A stretch of 8,003 bases of DNA from Defluviicoccus sp. (GTDB lineage Bacteria; Pseudomonadota; Alphaproteobacteria; Rhodospirillales; Defluviicoccaceae), in the NCBI GenBank assembly GCA_013414705.1, contig CP058705.1, positions 1,108,026-1,116,028 on the forward strand. Reading direction: 5' to 3'. The notes under the pieces were generated by a model. It was not told the origin of the DNA, did not search any database, and saw nothing but the letters and a program-made list of their open reading frames with translations. The stretch's first letter is position 1, and each line of letters opens with the position of its first letter. The position numbers and the translations under genes are program-made. Positions 6,149-8,003 of this stretch are shown here, one piece after another.

Positions 6149-6472
6149 ATGGTACGCTTCAACGTTCGGACTTTCGCCGCTTCCGCAGTGGTGCTGGGTG
6201 CCTTGGCAGTCGGCGGTTGTGCCAGCCCGCAACCCATTGGTTTGCTGTACTATGGCGCGTCGATTCCGGAAGGAGGCACCTCGCAAGCCGTTGTGACGAA
6301 GAGTGGCAGTGCCCAGTGCACGTCGATCCTTTCGCTGTTCGCTACGGGAGACTGCACCATCGAGACGGCACGGAAGGCCGGCGGCATCGAGAAGGTCGCC
6401 TATGTTGACCGCAAGGTTACGAACTTCCTCGGCCTGTACGGAACGTATACGACGGTTGTTTACGGCGACTGA
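6149..6472 (+). CDS. TRL-like family lipoprotein
   Basis: This is a small predicted lipoprotein of the TRL family, whose function is not established. The ATG at 6149 has AAGGAGG four bases upstream, the best ribosome binding site in the window. The signal MVRFNVRTFAASAVVLGALA ends in the lipobox V-G-G-C with cysteine 24. The mature protein begins with a family-like GLLYYGASIP, where relatives have GLLYT. It continues with QCTSILSLFATGDCTIETA (about 60-78), KAGGIEKVAYVDRKVTNFLGLYG (about 79-101) and TTVVYGD at the end. The cysteine in SAQCTSIL, the A/S-I-E-x-A-x-K-x-G-G-I step and the V-D-x-K line are typical. At 107 residues it is full-length. A strong terminator follows 30 bases after the stop, so it is the end of its transcript and may be a single-gene unit. 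Confidence 0.88.
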   Translation: MVRFNVRTFAASAVVLGALAVGGCASPQPIGLLYYGASIPEGGTSQAVVTKSGSAQCTSILSLFATGDCTIETARKAGGIEKVAYVDRKVTNFLGLYGTYTTVVYGD

Positions 6473-6502
6473 TTACCTGGCTGCGGATTTTGGTTCAAGC
6501 AT

Positions 6503-6534
6503 GCGCCCGCATCGATCATAGTGCGGGCGCTTTT
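6503..6534 (+). terminator. Intrinsic terminator of the TRL gene
   Basis: GCGCCCGCA (6503-6511) pairs perfectly with TGCGGGCGC (6522-6530) around a ten-base loop and is followed by TTTTGCTTT. It lies 30 bases after the TRL stop. Confidence 0.85.
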
Positions 6535-6573
6535 GCTTTGAGCATCCCGAGCGCTGCGCGCGGACTGCATCAA

Positions 6574-6606
6574 CAAAAGGGCGGATGCCAAATACGCACC
6601 CGCCCT
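6574..6606 (-). terminator. Intrinsic terminator of the satP-like gene
   Basis: Read on the - strand, AGGGCGG (6606-6600) pairs with CCGCCCT (6584-6578) and is followed by TTTGTTG. It lies about 60 bases after the stop of the SatP-type gene, facing the TRL terminator. Confidence 0.65.
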
Positions 6607-6665
6607 ATTGAGCCTGACCGTAGCGTCTTGTTTGCGCTACTTCATGCAGAACGATCCGCCCCGAA

Positions 6666-7307
6666 CTACTTCACGACCGGACCCAATGGCCAGACCACGC
6701 GGCCATAGAGTTCGTTCAGGATTTGCGCGAGACCGGTGTACATGGCGCTGAAGCCCAGCAGTATGCCTTCGAATCCGGCGATCCTTGAAAACATCTTGTT
6801 GCCCGTGAAATCACCGATCGATAACAGCGCAAACGCCACCACCAGCAGGAAGAACGTCACCTGCAGCGCCCGGTTGAGCCGGAACGTGCCGATGAACATG
6901 ACAAAGGACATCAGTCCCCAAATGGCGAGATAGCTGCCCATGGCCACTTCGCTCGGCTTTTCGGCGAGGCCGAGTTTCGGGAACACAATGATGCCGGCCA
7001 GGGTTAGCCAGAAGAAGCCGTAGGAAATGAACGCCGTGGTGGCGAAGGTGTTGGCCTTCTTCCACTCGAACACTCCGGCGAAAATCTGGGAGATACCGCC
7101 GTAGAAGACCGCCATCGCCAGGATCATTGCATCCAGACCGAAGAAGCCGGCGTTATGGGCGCTCAGCAGGATCGTTGTCAGTGCAAAGCACAGCAGGCCA
7201 AGCGGCGCCGGGTTGGCAGTCGTGTCGGCGATGGCCATTTTTGCGGGCAGCGCAGGTGCAACTGCCGCAGAGGGTGGAACGGCAATTGCGGGCTTACCGT
7301 TACTCAT
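6666..7307 (-). CDS. GPR1/FUN34/YaaH family acetate/succinate transporter
   Basis: Members of this family (SatP in E. coli) move acetate and succinate, with protons, across the inner membrane through a six-helix channel-like fold. The signature NPAPLGL starts at residue 32 and runs on as LCFALTTILLSAHNAGFF, close to the family consensus. Six hydrophobic segments can be counted: about 36-55, AMILAMAVFYGGISQIFAG, FATTAFISYGFFWLTLAGIIV, YLAIWGLMSFVMFIGTF, VTFFLLVVAFALLSIGDF and GILLGFSAMYTGLAQIL. The 213-residue length fits. The ATG at 7307 is chosen over a TTG at 7349 because it has AAGGAG eleven bases upstream and starts just before a short proline/alanine-rich lead. It lies 100 bases after the substrate-binding protein gene on the same strand, which suggests co-transcription and a carboxylate-uptake role for the pair. 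Confidence 0.93.
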   Translation of the reverse strand: MSNGKPAIAVPPSAAVAPALPAKMAIADTTANPAPLGLLCFALTTILLSAHNAGFFGLDAMILAMAVFYGGISQIFAGVFEWKKANTFATTAFISYGFFWLTLAGIIVFPKLGLAEKPSEVAMGSYLAIWGLMSFVMFIGTFRLNRALQVTFFLLVVAFALLSIGDFTGNKMFSRIAGFEGILLGFSAMYTGLAQILNELYGRVVWPLGPVVK

Positions 7308-7348
7308 GGTCGTCTCAACTCCTTTTCTTTGCCACCAGTCCAAGCGCA

Positions 7349-7365
7349 CGGACGACCATCGTCCG
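7349..7365 (-). repeat. Inverted repeat in the livK-satP gap
   Basis: CGGACGA-CCA-TCGTCCG is a perfect seven-pair stem with a three-base loop. It lies in the 100-base gap between the two genes, ahead of the ribosome binding site of the second, and has no T-tract. It could modulate read-through or protect the message of one gene, or be an operator; the sequence does not decide. Confidence 0.45.
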
Positions 7366-7407
7366 CGGCGTGGAACTGGCGGGGGTGTTATTGGCTTGGG
7401 GAGGCGC

Positions 7408-8003
7408 TTACCAGCCTAACCAGTCGGGGCGCAGCGGGAGCCTCGTCTCATAGATCTGCTGAGCCGATACGGCGCCGTAATTGTATTCGTTCCGGTTGAG
7501 AAGCACCGTCGTCGTGCTGCGGTGGTCCATCGGTGTCCACGAAGATGGCAAACAGACACCAGTCAGGCCTTCGGGGACATGGTCGCGCATTTCCTCGAAC
7601 GCCTTTTTAATGTTCGGACCGCTTACCCCGCCCGCCTTGTCTGCTCCCGCCATCGCGTCGCGCATCAGGAAGGCCGAGCACACGCCACGAATATAGTGGC
7701 CCGAACGATACTCCTCTCCACTCGGGTCGGATATCTTCGAAACAGCCTGCACCGTCGCCATGCCGGGTACGTCGGCTCCCCAGCGTGCGGTGCTGACCAC
7801 CCACACCAAGCCATTGCCGGCGTCACCCGCCTGCTTGGCGGCGGCTTCGTCCCAACCGTAGATGTTGGTGAGGAATTGGGTATTCACGCCTTGCTTGGCG
7901 CAGGCCTTCAGGAGGGCCACGTTCGATTCCGACGTATTGGCGAGGAATGCGAAGTTGGCACCCGACTGCTTCAAGGTCTCGCATTGCGCGGAGAAGTCAC
8001 CGG
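7408..8003 (-). CDS. LivK-type ABC transporter substrate-binding protein (partial)
   Basis: This is the C-terminal 198 codons of a periplasmic binding protein of the branched-chain amino acid/amide type; the amino end lies beyond the window. The frame is open from the edge (GDFSAQCETLKQSGANFAFL) to the stop at 7408. The features are those of the second lobe of a type 1 fold: a helix followed by a strand (SGANFAFLANTSESNVALLKACAKQG), the hinge-side LTNIYGWDEAAAK, GLVWVVSTARWGADVPGM, and SGHYIRGVCSAFLMRDAM before the last helix KKAFEEMRDHVPEGLTGVCLP. The end QIYETRLPLRPDWLGW is unremarkable. The ligand cannot be named; relatives include binders of amino acids, urea, amides and organic acids. 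The permease and ATPase genes would be expected further upstream on the - strand, outside the window. Confidence 0.88.
   Translation of the reverse strand, partial: GDFSAQCETLKQSGANFAFLANTSESNVALLKACAKQGVNTQFLTNIYGWDEAAAKQAGDAGNGLVWVVSTARWGADVPGMATVQAVSKISDPSGEEYRSGHYIRGVCSAFLMRDAMAGADKAGGVSGPNIKKAFEEMRDHVPEGLTGVCLPSSWTPMDHRSTTTVLLNRNEYNYGAVSAQQIYETRLPLRPDWLGW

Overview
The window is a GC-rich proteobacterial chromosome segment, most likely from an alphaproteobacterium, plausibly Rhodospirillales-like. The basis for this is the end of a leucyl aminopeptidase gene followed by an alphaproteobacterial-style holC, together with the style of the SatP-type transporter and the LivK-type binding protein. 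No mobile element, phage gene, tRNA, rRNA or CRISPR array was seen. The organism call rests on protein resemblance alone.

Layout. (1) 1-678, + strand: the last 21 codons of a pepA-like gene, then holC (DNA polymerase III chi). (2) 832-4743, all on the - strand and read right to left: a helical-backbone metal-receptor (BtuF-like) protein, a two-CBS-domain protein, an MFS transporter of the HcaT/LacY-like group, a doubtful small ORF, and a methyltransferase-like protein. (3) 4744-5247: a roughly 500-base divergent intergenic region. It holds a perfect TGTGA-N6-TCACA palindrome, a + strand hairpin plus intrinsic terminator resembling the end of a small RNA, and on the opposite strand a 36-codon ORF with a good ribosome binding site. 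(4) 5248-6472, + strand: two unrelated small lipoproteins, one DUF4410-like and one of the TRL family, separated by a 337-base gap that carries an AT-rich promoter-like patch. (5) 6503-6606: two back-to-back intrinsic terminators where the lipoprotein genes and the last operon converge. (6) 6666-8003, - strand: a LivK-type ABC substrate-binding protein (cut by the window edge), then a SatP/YaaH-type acetate/succinate transporter.

The strongest observation concerns integrity. The methyltransferase-like gene and the CBS gene each lose their reading frame by exactly one missing base in a short homopolymer (A5 and G4 on the coding strand). In both cases the missing base restores a continuous, family-like protein and a nucleotide count divisible by three. 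Two such events within 2 kb suggest consensus errors in the assembly more than biology, although real mutation or slippage cannot be excluded. No convincing new multi-gene system was found. The best candidate for something undescribed is the intergenic region 4744-4913, where a possible CRP-regulated small RNA overlaps a short leader ORF ahead of the BtuF-like gene.
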